Below, in pieces: positions 11,821-25,220 of a stretch of DNA of 64,000 bases (positions are counted from its first letter, which is position 1; each line of letters opens with the position of its first letter). The stretch is from Azadirachta indica (Eukaryota; Streptophyta; Magnoliopsida; Sapindales; Meliaceae), in the NCBI GenBank assembly GCA_022749755.1, contig CM040446.1:3588966-3652965 (forward strand). The letters run 5' to 3'. The position numbers were made by a program, and so were the translations under genes. The notes under the pieces were generated by a model, which saw only the letters and a list, made by a program, of their open reading frames with translations, was not told the DNA's origin and made no database searches.

Positions 11821-14800
11821 ACTTTGTGCATTACTGACTAAATGTTTACCCGTTTCAACAGAGTAAACCGTTAAACTGTAAATACAGCAAGATGATTATT
11901 TTCACCCAAGTCCCACCTATATTTTTGGCTTTTAATGATAATGTTTACAAATTTGTCTATTTAATCAATTAGGAGTTAGTATGCGTACATATTATAGATT
12001 AAATTGATTGCATTGATTTATTTTAGATAATCCAATATTTGTATGTTTTAACTTAATGATAATTTTAATTACTCTTTTCTGTTAAGTAAAAAAAAATCAA
12101 TCTTTTTAATTTTTTAATTAAATTTAAAAATTTTCAATAATTTATTATATATCTTTTCATAAATACTTATATTCAGATTTCAAAGAAAAAAATTTATTTC
12201 AAATTTAAGCAATTAGATCTATTCAAAATTTAAATTATAATTCATAATTCAAATTTCAGAAAGACAATTTCTTTAGAAAGAGAAATTATCAATGCATGTG
12301 TATGAGTAATAAAAGTGAATTACTCGCTTCGAAGAAAGAAAGACAAACATGTTGTAATTCAAATCACATAATTTTAAGCAAAGAGTCTAAGAAAATTCTA
12401 TGAAGGTAGTTTTTATAGCAGAGTGTTAATGCTTATATGAATTGTAATATTTTCATCTCCTTTCAAAATGTTCGTTTAAATTTCAAGAAAAATCAATCTC
12501 CTGTAACAGCTAGCAAAACTAATGAAAGTGTTACTATTACTATTGGTGGATTTCTACCCTCCTTTATTCCTCCACTGCTTCACAAATCTCACATTGTGCA
12601 AATTTGATAACATCTCCCAAGATTTTACTTTTGTAGCTATTTCATATTCATACATCAAATGAAGTGGGCCTCCTCAGCTTAACCTTTGCTGTTGAGAGTC
12701 AACAGTGGCCCAGTACTCAAATGCAAGTTTTTAGGCCCAACTACCAATTTTCAAGCCCAACCCCACACTCAAGCCATAAGCCCATCCTTAAAATTACGCT
12801 TTATACTTTAATCATGATTTACAAAGAAAAGCTGCCCCCTTGCGCCAATCGGCCATAGTTGAGTTCGGTCAATATTTAATATTTTGATTTCAACAATATT
12901 TTTAATTTTTATTTTCTTTTATAAATAGTACTGATTGTACAAAAGAATTTTATCCTTAGTTCAGAGGGAGTATAAACATAAGATTTAGTAAAATAGGAAA
13001 TTGGATTACAACTAAATACACCCAATAGAGTAGGAAATTAGATTATAACCAAATATACCTCTTCGATTTTGATAATAGGAAGGCTAATGGAGATTTTTAG
13101 AGGTCTCGTTGAACATTTTGTGAAGAAAATAAATGGAAAGCACTTTCGTAAATTCAGAAGGTGGCGATTGATTAGGAAGTGAAAAGGATTTTAATGTGAG
13201 AAAAGAGTAAAAGAAATTAATGGGTTAGACATTTTCTTTTCAAAATAATAGCTAGATGTTTTGGTGGCGACAATTGAGTTTAGTTTAGTCACAAGAAAAA
13301 GAGTCTCGCTCTTTTTTTTTTTTTTTTTTAAAAAATTGTTGTAGAAGAATTTGGATGATCTCGTAGAAGGTCTCCCTAGTTGTTGATAGTTTGGCCTGCT
13401 GTGACTTGGAGCTCCCTGGTAGTTCTACCTGTGTTGTGCATTCTCTTTTATCTCTGTGTCACTTGTTGGTACATTACATTATCCATATATTTGATAAGGT
13501 AAGGTAGGACCATTTCAGTTATTCCTGTCTCTGTGTGCAGAAAATACCCTTAATTATCTTTTTTAATTTACTTGAACCTCTCCATAGACCTAACGCTTTT
13601 TGGGCTTGAGACAAATTTCCCTTAAAATTAATAAAAATATCAGCACAAATTTCTTGTAAACCGGGTAAAGGAAATTTGAAAAATCTAAACAGCTTGTGTG
13701 CACCGACTCATCATAATATATTTTATTTCACTCTCGTGATTTTATTAGACCATGCTGTAATCTAACTAGTTGTTGATGGAACTTGTGAACAATATTTGTT
13801 TACGAAATTTAGCATAGTATTACAATTTAAAATGTAGAATTTAGAATTTAGCTAGAAGTCAAAAATTAGTTAGTTTGTGAGTGTGCCGTGTAAGTAAAAG
13901 AAATTAAGTGAATATACGTTTGACTTCACAAAATCATAAATTAAATACATTTTTTAGAAAAAAATTAGAAGAGAATCCATGCACGAAAGGGAACGCTGCA
14001 GGTGATAGTTTCCACAATATTAATTTAATAAAATAAATTCTAAAAAAAGAAAAAACATTTGAAAAAAGTATAATAAATAAATAAAAGTAATTACTTGCAT
14101 GCTTACACCGATAATCGTAATAGCAGCATGCAGCATCATTGCATGCAGTAAAACAAAACCCTAGCAAAAGCAAAGATTCCAAAACGTCCTCGTTTAAGGT
14201 GCCCAATGAGCTCATATATATATAAATTAAATTTCCCTTTGCTTCTCTTATGAGCTCGATGAAGTAATTAAAAAGTAAAAACATTAAACCCATCACTTTT
14301 CCTGATCTTTTTGAAGATATTGTTTAGTTTGTTTGGCAATCGAGAAAATCTGGCGAGAAAAAGAAGTAAGCAACGTTTTCTTTATAATAATATTTATTCC
14401 TTGGTTGGCTGGAAAACATCCCCATTATGAGAAAATTAATTAATTAATTAATTAGTCCAGATGCTGTCGATTTAGCCAAAGCATTGATTTGTACATTTGA
14501 CCAAGAAAAATTCTCTTGATGCATGGATTGTACCACTTGCTGAATGTGATAAAAAAAAAATATTGAAATCAAGTTTTTTAAAAATTATACTTAATTCAAT
14601 TAACTACCCTGTACACAGTTTAATTAATAGATATTGGGGGATCGAGTATATTCCAGATTAATCAAGTAATTAATTTTTGTTAATTTATTCGAATCTATCC
14701 TTACTTATTATATATTAAAATAATTTTTCAATAACATATATGGATGTTTAATTGATTCTTTTATATATTTCTTTTTTTTTTTAAAATTATGACCAAAGTC

Positions 14801-16450
14801 GTAAAAAAATAAAAAATAGCTAGCTGTGTGGCAACAGGCAAATGGGATTTGGTATAAAAACAAGTATTTGAATTTTTCTTTATATATATTAAAAAAAAAA
14901 AGAAAAAAAAAGAGCAGTTGTTGAAATAGAAATAAACAAGAGGAAACAGTTTCGATACCTTTGAGTCGAGTGCAGTGGAGAAAATACTTGAAGGTTTATA
15001 TATAGCAAAGCTGGCTATATACGTTGCAACAAAGTGTTTTGGTTTCATCATTATGCAACAAATCCATAATTGCCGATTCATTTACTTGCAAAGAAGCAAA
15101 ATTTCTTTACTCTCCTTTTTTTTTTTTTATATATATATTTTTTGTAAAAATATGATAGTGTATAAATTAAATTAATTAATTAATAAATTAATTTATTATT
15201 GCTTAATGATTACTTAATCCGTGATGCTTATTCTATTCTAATTAAGCTTACAGGACCCCTCATGTCTAATTAACATACTTAATTAATTTCAAATTTTTTG
15301 AAAAAAAAAAAAATTGGGACTAGGGTTTTAGCTGTTTTATTATACGTATCCTTAAAAAAGAGCCTAAATTAAGCAACTGTTGAATCACAGAGAGATTCTC
15401 ATGAGCAAGCGAGGTTGGTACTTAATGCATTGATTACAACTCATTAATTACTTAGAATTATTAGTAAATTAAATTGTTTACTCTTTTGCGCGCAAATCAT
15501 ATTACTAATCACGTGTCAATTTCATTGCCATTTCCTTCAAAATAAAATCTAGTTGAGTAATATTATTTTTAAATAAATATCTTACATTCTCTTTTCTTTT
15601 TTTTAATCTCAATCTATTGTTGAGTTATTCTCTTGCATTTTAGACTTTAGAAGAAGAAGATATATTCTTCTTTTCTACTATGAAGTTTTTAAAATTTTTA
15701 AAAATAGATAAAATCAAGTTATGAAGTGATAATGTTTTGTTGTCTTATATATGAAATAAGATCGAATGGTCCCAAAACTTTTAATAACAGATAAACGTAA
15801 TTAATAAAATTTATAATTGATACATTATCGCAAACAACAAATTTGACCCAAAAAAAAAGTATTTGAATGAGTTTTTAAGTTTAAATATCTTGAATTTAAT
15901 TTTATTGCTGTATTTTAGATTATAATTAAAGAGATGTTTAGTCACAATCCAACACACCCTAAATTATTTTATTTATGAAAATTTAAACAAGATAATAAAT
16001 TACTTGAGTTGAATGAGTAAAACTTATTCAATGTGTGTATTTACACAAATATAATTCAGTATTTATTTTTTCAATGAACTCTTAACTAGTGTTGATGAAT
16101 GAACAAACAGTGCGGGACTTTTTTTTTATGTAAAAATTCCAATTTACACTTGAAAACACCAACATGATTGAAGATTAGATTAAAAACCAGAGTCTACCAT
16201 CCAATATCCCTCTCCAGTCATATTCAATGAGCTCAATCTTCAATTGTTTGATCAATTTTAGTTACCCTTTCTAGTGTCAAAATGCACAAATAGACAATAG
16301 AAGACAGCCTATGCCACCTCCTTCTTTGGATCACTCCTCGGACAAAGCATTTAATAACTCCTCTTGCATGGAAATCCTCTACACACGAACCTATGGAACA
16401 ATAATTTCCTTCAACCAATCAGAACATACTAAATCTCTTTGACTCTCTCC
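11821..16450. other. AT-rich intergenic region
   Basis: 4.6 kb without a supported gene. It contains homopolymer runs near 13312-13332 and 14890-14912, a TTAA-type run at 14435-14455, and scattered short frames without motifs. The proximal part upstream of 11684 must hold the SNRNP27 promoter, and the end near 16.4 kb the kinase promoter. Confidence 0.5.
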
Positions 16451-16460
16451 AGCAGACACT

Positions 16461-16466
16461 TATAAG
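16461..16466 (+). promoter_or_regulatory. possible TATA box of the RBK-like kinase gene
   Basis: TATAAG in the context CACTTATAAGAGAG, about 95 bases before the initiation codon at 16560, leaves room for a leader of 60-70 bases. It was identified by position and sequence only. Confidence 0.3.
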
Positions 16467-16559
16467 AGAGTTGTCTTTCACTAGCTTTTGTTCTTGTATC
16501 GGTTTGAAACACTTTCTTCTTCTCTGCATGAAACAGAGGACAGATTGATAACTGTTACA

Positions 16560-19500
16560 ATGAAATATATAAGAACTAACAGCTTGAAACGGCTGTTTTC
16601 TCTGAAAAGACGTAGCTTTGAAGAAGATAATGCAGCTGAAGACGACAACAATGAAGAAAGTTTCAAGAATATTGTTCCTGAAACGACAAAACATTGTTCC
16701 CAGAAACCCACTTGGAGATGCTTCTCTTTTGAAGAAATCTCCATTGCCACCAATGGGTTCAGCTCAGGTTCATTTGCTTCACCATATCTTGAATCAATTT
16801 CGCCTTCTCTGTTTTCTATTCTGTGGCTTTTGTATTGAAATTCTGATTTTTTTTTTTATGGGTTGCAGAGAATTTGGTTGGCAGAGGAGGATATGCTGAG
16901 GTTTATAAAGGAGTTGTACCAGATGGTGAGGAGATTGCTGTGAAGAGATTGACAAAAACTTCAACTGATGACAGAAAGGAGAAGGATTTCTTAACAGAGA
17001 TTGGAACAATTGGCCATGTTTCTCATCCAAATGTGTTATCACTTTTGGGCTGTTGTATTGACAATGGCCTTTATCTTATTTTCCAGTTTTCTTCCAGAGG
17101 CTCTGTTGCTTCAATTTTCCATGGTACACAAGTTTATTTTAATCTCTTCCTTTATCTGGGTTTTCGTATTTTGATTAGTTTTACATGTGATTGACTGAAA
17201 TTTTCTGATTGCAGATGTGAATTCGCCACCAGTTGAATGGAAAATAAGGTACAAGATTGCAGTAGGGACAGCAAGAGGATTGCATTATTTGCATAAAGGC
17301 TGTCAAAGAAGGATAATTCATCGCGACATTAAATCTTCAAATATTCTATTGACTGTAGACTTTGAACCGCAGGTTTGCTTTCTGAATTATACTTTAGCTT
17401 CCCTTTTCTCCTTCAGATTGTTGTCGATTTCTAGTGGGTTTGATGCCAGTTTTTTTTCTTCTTTGTTCCAGATATCTGATTTTGGTTTGGCAAAATGGCT
17501 TCCATCTCAGTGGACTCATCACTCAATTGCCCCAATTGAAGGCACATTTGGGTACTTAAGAACTTGGAATGAATTGTATTATTTCTAAATATGATTGTAA
17601 TAGAGATGTTAATTGGTTTAATTTTCTTGCAGGCATTTAGCTCCCGAGTACTTTATGCATGGAATTGTGGATGAGAAAACAGATGTGTTTGCATTTGGAG
17701 TCTTTTTACTGGAAATCATTTCCGGCAGGAAACCAGTTGATGGGTCTCACCAAAGCTTACACGGCTGGGTAAATTTTCAACCATAAAATTTGCATAAAGT
17801 TTGTTTATTTTTGTGCATAAAGTTTGTTTATTTTCGTGCCATCGATCCCCCGGTTCATTAGGGAATCTCATGTTAGGTTTGCTTGTGGATATGAACAACC
17901 AAGACATTTTAGTACATGGTTTATTATAATTTATTAATTGTTAACTCTTGAATCAAGCAGGCTAAACCAATATTGAAAAAAAAAGAAAATGAAAAGCTGG
18001 TAGATCCAAGGCTTGAAGGGGCCTACGATGTCGCACAGCTGAATAGACTTGCCTTTGCAGCATCTCTCTGCATCCGGGCATCTTCAACGTGGCGCCCTAC
18101 CATGAGTGAGGTAGGCCATAACAGCTAAGCCGCAATTCAATCCTGCATCATTTACCAATAATTCATATCCACAATCCACAATTCACTGAATTAACTCATT
18201 CATGTTCATTTTGTCTATGGATAAGTACGAAATTGGTAATTCTATAGAATAAATGATACCATCCGTAAACAATGAAAAATTTGTCATGTACTTGGAACTG
18301 ATCCTGCAGAGGCAGATGAGAAACAAACAAACTGCCGCATATTTTGGATGATCTTTATTGTCATATGACATCTAACGTCGCAAAATTTATTATATACTTT
18401 GTATTTACTCACCTTATTCACTTCATTCACCTACCACATCAAATTGGATGAAAAAAAAAAAAAAAAAACATTACAACAGATTAGTAGACTAAAGTGTTCG
18501 ACGATAAAGATCATTACATCATACTCGTATGTCGTGTTCAAGAATACAATGGATGCCTTTATTAGTTGACTATCTGAGTGACTAACAGCATACATATGGC
18601 TAGATTTCGGCAATTTTATATAACCAAATGTCTTGATACATTATTGTATTTCTCAGCATGACATATACTAAAATTGGTGGTTTGCCTGTTTATGACTTTT
18701 CATATCGTTTTCAATTAGGACTGAAGACTGCAACATGCAAACTTAGATTTAGTCTTTATTAGGGTGTTGGTGTTGGTGGTGGTTCATTTTTTTTTGTGTT
18801 TTTTCACGCAATTCCTATATTATTCGAAGAATTTTCAAGCCTACCTAACCTAAAATGTTTTAAGCTAAAATCGACAGTAAAATTTGGTGCTCCCATGTGA
18901 TCAGAGGATTACTATATGATTATCAAAATGATAGGGAACCTAATTTGACTCACCATTGTATTACACTTGTAGACAAGATCTTATTTTCATTATATAAATA
19001 TATGGCTGGAAAGTTGTGATTTCTGCAACAATTTTGAAGCAACTGCAATAAAATTTATGTCACACCTTTGCTTTTAAAATGTCAAGTGGACCAAAAAGCA
19101 GACACTGTATCACCCACTGCATGTGCTGATATATAAGTTTACCCAGAAAAGTGCTTCTACAAGCTTGTAATTTATTGAGCTTGTGGGCCGCATTTATTTT
19201 CTATTAACCATAAGATGAAGTATTAAAGCAGGTGTTAGGTGTGTGTTTTTTGTTTTTGTTTTCTTGTTCTTTGGAAATGTAAGGTCAACTATCCCTTCCA
19301 GGGACAGAAGCTTTGAGAGCTCAGCTGATATGTATGTATATATATATATGTGTGTGTGTGTATTTTTTTTTGCTGCAGGTATTGGAAGTGATGGTTGATG
19401 AAGAAGAAATAGATAAAGAGAGATGGAAAATGCCAAAGGAAGAAGAAGAAGATCAACGAGAATTCTGGGGATTCGACGATCTCGAATACGATGTCGAATT

Positions 19501-19561
19501 AGATGGTGACAGTTCATTATCTGTTTCTCGTCAGGATTCAATCTCTACTGGCAGTTCTTAG
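16560..19561 (+). CDS. receptor-like cytosolic kinase, RLCK-VI/RBK type
   Basis: Seven exons: 16560-16767, 16869-17123, 17215-17372, 17472-17551, 17633-17768, 17961-18110 and 19379-19561. All junctions are GT-AG and join to 389 codons. The N-terminus ([19 protein letters not shown]) is basic with no signal peptide or membrane segment, so the kinase is cytosolic. Kinase motifs are complete: glycine loop [11 protein letters not shown], lysine in IAVKRL, catalytic loop [20 protein letters not shown], and [20 protein letters not shown]. The C-terminal tail is acidic. Arabidopsis RBK1/RBK2 of this family bind ROP GTPases and respond to pathogens; this role is inferred here. The start is the first ATG in frame after a plausible leader. 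The last intron is 1.27 kb, far longer than the others, and has a (TA)n/(TG)n run close to its acceptor. Confidence 0.92.
19336..19362. repeat. (TA)n/(TG)n microsatellite near a splice acceptor
   Basis: A compound dinucleotide run, followed by a T-tract and TGCTGCAG, directly precedes the last exon of the kinase gene, so its length may change the branch-to-acceptor spacing. Confidence 0.7.
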
Positions 19562-20451
19562 AGCCACATTTATGTAAGGTTTCAAGTTAGGTGATTAAGC
19601 AAATCATAACCATAATCATAAGCTTTAATCACAATTCTTAATGTCCACTTTTTGTCTACATGTAAATATAAATATATAGAATATCACAAAAGCATTATAA
19701 TTACTGGATATATAAATTAAGAGTACTGTCGTAGTAACACCACTTTTTCTTATTTATATATCAAAAATCTACATGAGAAGTTTTGCTTATTTTAATATTT
19801 CAAAATTCAGCTCTAAAGATTAAAAACTTAAATTATTAAATGAAGGCTGCCTAATATTAGTATTAAAATCAAATTTAAAAGCACTGAAGATTGTTGATTA
19901 GACTCCATTAGTGTGAGACAACTCATTTAAAAACTTTGATTATTTGCTTTTACAAAAGATTAACAGATTGAGCTAATTCCGGAAAAAATTAACTATATGT
20001 GATGGAAATGATGGGAAAATGTCAAATTTATACGGAAAAAAATTACAAAAAAATAGAAAGTGGATTCATGAATTAATCAGTAAATAATCAAATCAATAAT
20101 AATTAACGGCTAATGCAACGTTGATATCAGCGGGTCCAACTCCGATGACAAGCGATGTCTGTCAATAATAAATCAATTATTTAAGATGATATGATATCTG
20201 TTCATTTATCGCCCTTCACATTTTCCAAATTATTTTTTCAATTCTTTAAAAATGCTTAAAAGTTTAGTAAAATTTTAACATTTATATTTAATATTTTAAG
20301 TTGTAATTTAGTTTAATTCACCTCTTTTTTTTTTTTAATAGTTAGCAATTTAGGATATGCTCAATTATTCGAGGAACTGAGAAAATATAATTGATGTCCA
20401 AGAAAATTTTGCCAAAAAATGGTCGAATATATACAAGTGGGAAATTAAATA

Positions 20452-20990
20452 AAAGCATTAATTAATAGGAAACAATAGTCATGTCAAAACACCTAACAGC
20501 CAATAATATTAAAAGTTATAAAATGTGATGTTTGATTATGATACTACATTTTGTCTGGTTTTTGAAAATGAAATTTTGCAAAAACAATTAATTGAATAAT
20601 TAATACTCACTCTTTAATATTGTTACATTGATGTGACCATATTACATAGTCGGCAAATTATTCTAGCTTATGATGTATCCTTAGTTCATATATTAAGTTT
20701 AAAAAACAAAACAAATTATGGGACATTCAATGTTCAATATTAGTCTGTGAATTTTTTCCATATATATTAATTTCAGGTATAAATTGATGTTAAATATTTT
20801 TTTCTAAAAAAATTTATTTATACAACATTATATTTAGAAAAAGAATTTAGGAGTGAATAATGTCATTGGATATATCCTTTTTGAAGATGAATAAATGGGA
20901 TAAACAGATGAAATGCTTTGGTATTAATTGTTTCCAAATTGCCTAATATAAGAGCTGCCTTAGTTGAGCCCATGCCAGATTATATACATA
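20452..20990 (+). repeat. diverged copy of the NLR upstream region (35.26-36.02 kb)
   Basis: From AAAAGCATTAATT onward the sequence parallels the region upstream of the NLR gene in the same orientation. Shared blocks include GGAAACAATAGTCATGT, GTGATGTTTGATTATGATAC, GTCTGGTTTTTGAAAATGAA and TATGGGACATT. After a gap that is about 190 bp longer in the NLR copy, TTGTTTCCAAATTGC and AAGAGCTG also match. No NLR coding sequence remains next to this copy. Confidence 0.85.
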
Positions 20991-21878
20991 TGAAAACAAA
21001 TTTTTATATATGAATATATGATAGTATGCCTCTCATTTATTATTATTGTTCTGAGGAATAAATGCATTATTTTCAACCACAAGCCAAACCTTACTATTTT
21101 TTATTAACCACAAGCACTCAATCCTATAAATTGGTCATGCTAACTTACTAGAAAAATCTCATTCGCTATACTATTTTTTACCCCTCATAAAAATACACGG
21201 TTGATCAAAATTATCGTTGTTGTGTCGCTTCACCTTGAAAATTAAGAATTTTAAATATTTTTTTATATATATATTTAGAAGTGAATTTGTTGAAATATTA
21301 AAAAATAAAAATAAGTAATTACTGGTAAATAATTCTAAATTTATACAACGAAAATAATATATAATGTTCTGTGGTAAATGTTTAAAAATTCAAGTCTCAT
21401 ATTTTTTAAAAAATGTGAGACTTTTCCATTTTATAGAAGTATATTTCTTTTTATAATTTATGAAAATTGAAATTTTATTGATTGTATAGACTCCATTAAA
21501 AATTCATTTGTGTGGATAGATTTTTAAAATGTATTGTAAAAGTAATTTACAATAAAGGTATACATCATCGATTGTATATATATTGTTTATTAATATATAA
21601 ATATAACTCTAATAATTTTCCTCCACTCTTTTGTTTACAGAATCCATAGTTTTAAAGTAAATTAAAAAACGTGTTATATATGTACATATATCTACACGTA
21701 AGATGTGCATGAGAATTAATTCGACAGAGAAAAATAACAACCGACAAAGATCGATAAAAAAGCTCTTTCAACAAACTCAATAAATGTTAATGTAAGGGAT
21801 GACTAATTTTTGCGACAAAGGATTATCTACTATCAATCTCTTTCCATAATTAAGAAATAACTCACAACTACAACCCAT

Positions 21879-21945
21879 TAATTAATTAATTAATTTTGTA
21901 CAAAACAATTAATTAATTAATTTTGTACAAAACAAGTTAACACAT
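21879..21945. repeat. tandem AATTAATTAATTTTGTACAA unit, two copies
   Basis: A TTAA-run followed by TTTTGTACAAAACAA occurs twice back to back. TTTTGTACAAAA is itself a perfect palindrome. Confidence 0.85.
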
Positions 21946-22037
21946 GGCATCCAGTTGATCGTGAAGAACAGGTAGGCTTGCCTTTAATTCTCATAATAAT
22001 GTATTGGGTCGGCAAAAATCAATTAATATCCTCAAAC

Positions 22038-22071
<34 letters not shown>

Positions 22072-25000
22072 TAAAAACTATATATTACAATTTTATAATA
22101 AGGTTACATAATATGTGTTAGTTGAACAATGAGAGACTTGCTTGCCTTTCAAGAGTTAGGAGAAAATCCCTTTTATTTAATTAACATTTGTATAATTTAA
22201 AACACAAATAAAAACAAGTTTTGTTTAATTAATTAATGGGTTGAAGTTTGTTTAACTTAGTAGACTTTTAGAGGATTGGTAGTGCGACGACAATATCGAT
22301 AATTAATGGTACAGATAAGTTTATTAACTACTATACTATACAATATTTATATGTACTAAGAAACTATATGTGGTTTTGGTGTAAGTTGATGATCAATAAA
22401 ATTAATAATTATAATTAATCACAGTTAAAGTATTGTATTAACATAATCTAATAATAGATTATTATTAGGATTCGGAATAAGAAATTGCTAGAATGTTAGA
22501 GAAACATAGCATTTGTAGAACAAAAAAGTATTGGAGGTCGTAGGTGTTAGCTCTTTACCGAACCCCTCTATCTCTATGTGCATTGTATTCGGCAGAGAAA
22601 TATAATTAACTCCAACATTGGATATCAACTATAAAGTGAAGATTAAGATTAATATATAATTAATAAACAAAAAATAATTACTAATTGTTATTAATAATCT
22701 AATCAACGTATTGTTATATTTTAAAAAATTTTATGGGTACACGTATTGTCAACAAAGAAGATATCATACTTTTAGTTGATGCATTGTTATTGTAAATATA
22801 CAATAAATTTTAAAATTAACATTTCAATTTAAAATTGAGATGTTATGAGTTTAAAATTACATTTATCATTTAGATTACGTGAGAGAATCTCATTAAAGAT
22901 TTGTCTTTATCAAACATTTAATTATTTGTGCTTTTAAATTATAACACAAATTCAAATTTGAATCTCACTTATATTACACTAGGAGCAGAATCTCAATAAG
23001 GCTTAAAAGGACTCTCGCCCACCAGGTCATATAATTTTTTTTTAAAATTTTTATTATAGTTTTTATATTTTAGATTTATTTTTAGGTTTATATATAATTT
23101 AACCTTTACACTTTTACAAAATTATCTATCTAACCCTTAATTTATTAATTATTTTTAAAATATTAGTCTACTAGATTCTCAATTATTCACTTTTGACTCC
23201 ACTTCAATATCACATTATGTGTGTAGATATTTTGAATGTAATATAACAGTCATATCTAAATTTCTAATAAATATTTAATGTAATATATTAGTAAATTGTA
23301 ATATAATAATAAAAATAATCTCATTTATATCGAGATTGAAAAAAGAAGTTGGCTTACATTGGGGTCAAGAAAATAAATAAATAAATAGAAAGACTAAAAT
23401 TTGATGATATTTCATGTAGTTCTAGAACAATATCAGCAAGATAATAAATAATGCTGAAAAAACCTAACTTGAGCTCATCATGGTTTTAGAAAACCATCTT
23501 CTTTGAAGCAAGCATTTGACTATGTATGCAACTCCCAATTTAAATAAATCTTGATAAACTTGTCCCTTTGACCACAGAAACATTACCGAAGTTACACGTT
23601 ACCAAAAGAGAAATATTTGAGGATGGGTTTTTAAAATCAACGAGCCCTAACCACACAAGTTTAGGTGTATTTAGAAACTATTGTTGTCCATTTAATTGCC
23701 GTTTCCAACCTGAGGCTCGATAAATGTGTCAGATAGCCCAGTATTGCCCAATGGGCTCGGTCCAATAGAGCAGTTTGTTTGTGGATTCACTAAATTTCAT
23801 GCAATGAAAATATTGTGCATTATTCCCAGAAAGGGCCTGTTAAGACAATAGGGGTAGATCTCCACCACACTCGCACGATTTCTAACAACATAACGTTAGC
23901 ATTTAGATATCGCGTTTATAAATAGATTTTTTGGTTTAATGAGAATCATATACAAGTTCTTAGTATTTATGTATGTATGTACATATGTAGTATGTACGTG
24001 TGTGTATACATACATATATATATATAAGAACATGCTTAATTATTAATCTTTAAATTAAAAGTACGTAAAGAGTTATGATTGAATAAAATAAAAATATAAT
24101 AAATATTTTATATTTATTAATTAAAATTTTTTATATCTTTTAACTATCTCTTTTTTCTCTTCCTTATTTATTAATTCGTAAAATCTCTCTCATATTTTTT
24201 TCTTCTTTATTATATCTTCTCACTCTTTATTATTTCTTTTCATTTTAATTATCAATTATAAATTCAAAATTTTAAATTACTATTTTAATCTTCATCTTGA
24301 TTATCACTTGCAAATTAAAAAACTTAAAAGTTTAAATAAAAATTATTTTAATTAATTAATTTATCTAAAAAAATTCATGAATTTTTTAAAAATTGTTATA
24401 ATATATATTTAAAAAAAATTAATTAATGAATTTTTAACTTATAAATAATAATTAAAATTAAAATATGTTTGATAATAAAGAATATATAATAAAGAAAAAT
24501 TAAAGTAAGAGAGAGATTAATAAATTAGAGGTAACAAAGAAAAAAAGAAAAGAGATAAAAAAGACCTTATTAAATGAGTTTGTAAGAATTTTTTTAATTT
24601 GTTAGATGCAATTTTAGTGTTCCACATACCCTTAATCTAATGACTAATAATTAATGTAAAAATTTGTGTAAAAAAAAAAAGATTACTGATTCTGCCCCTA
24701 TATATATATATATATATATTGTATGTGTCACATGTGTACTTTTGGCTATTTGATTTTATTACTATTATTATTATATCATCAACCAAATTTGTTAATTATA
24801 CTTGTTCCTTTTTTTAATTCTATCATCTAAGATCTGTATTAATTCTTTATTTGAAATATTTAGGTACTACTTTATAGTATACATATATATTCTAGCACTT
24901 AATAAATACACCATTTTTTAATATGTTTGAAAATATTTACTAACGAGTTGACTTCTTAATTAGTACTAAAATAATTACATATTATTTTCATGCTGTACAT

Positions 25001-25139
25001 ACAAAGAGTTAAGTTTTATCTTAGTCAATTTTATGCATTCAAATGTATCTTGATCATGTCTATTATTGTATACATATATATTTTCTAAATTAGAAAAAAT
25101 TAGACTTTGACTACTTCAATTATTAATATTGAGTCTTTA

Positions 25140-25183
25140 TTATTCATACACACACACATATATATATATATATATTTATTCAT

Positions 25184-25215
<32 letters not shown>

Positions 25216-25220
25216 GTATG
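25140..25220. repeat. duplicated (CA)n(TA)n compound microsatellite
   Basis: TTATTCATACACACACA followed by a TA run occurs twice in direct succession. It sits at the place where the left foldback arm lacks the extra DNA found in the right arm. Confidence 0.85.

Larger units (their letters stand above)
19562..24729. other. AT-rich gene-poor region
   Basis: No coding frame, splice-supported exon or RNA gene was found. It contains the NLR-flank copy listed separately, a doubled (TTAA)n unit at 21879-21945, an (AAT)n run at about 22041-22067, and TA-rich tracts at about 24010 and 24700-24720. The rest is low-complexity DNA, probably decayed transposon sequence that I could not assign. Confidence 0.5.

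Noticed and set aside
12664..12858. 64-codon frame in the spacer
   Set aside because: No motif, no splice support, and typical spacer composition around it.
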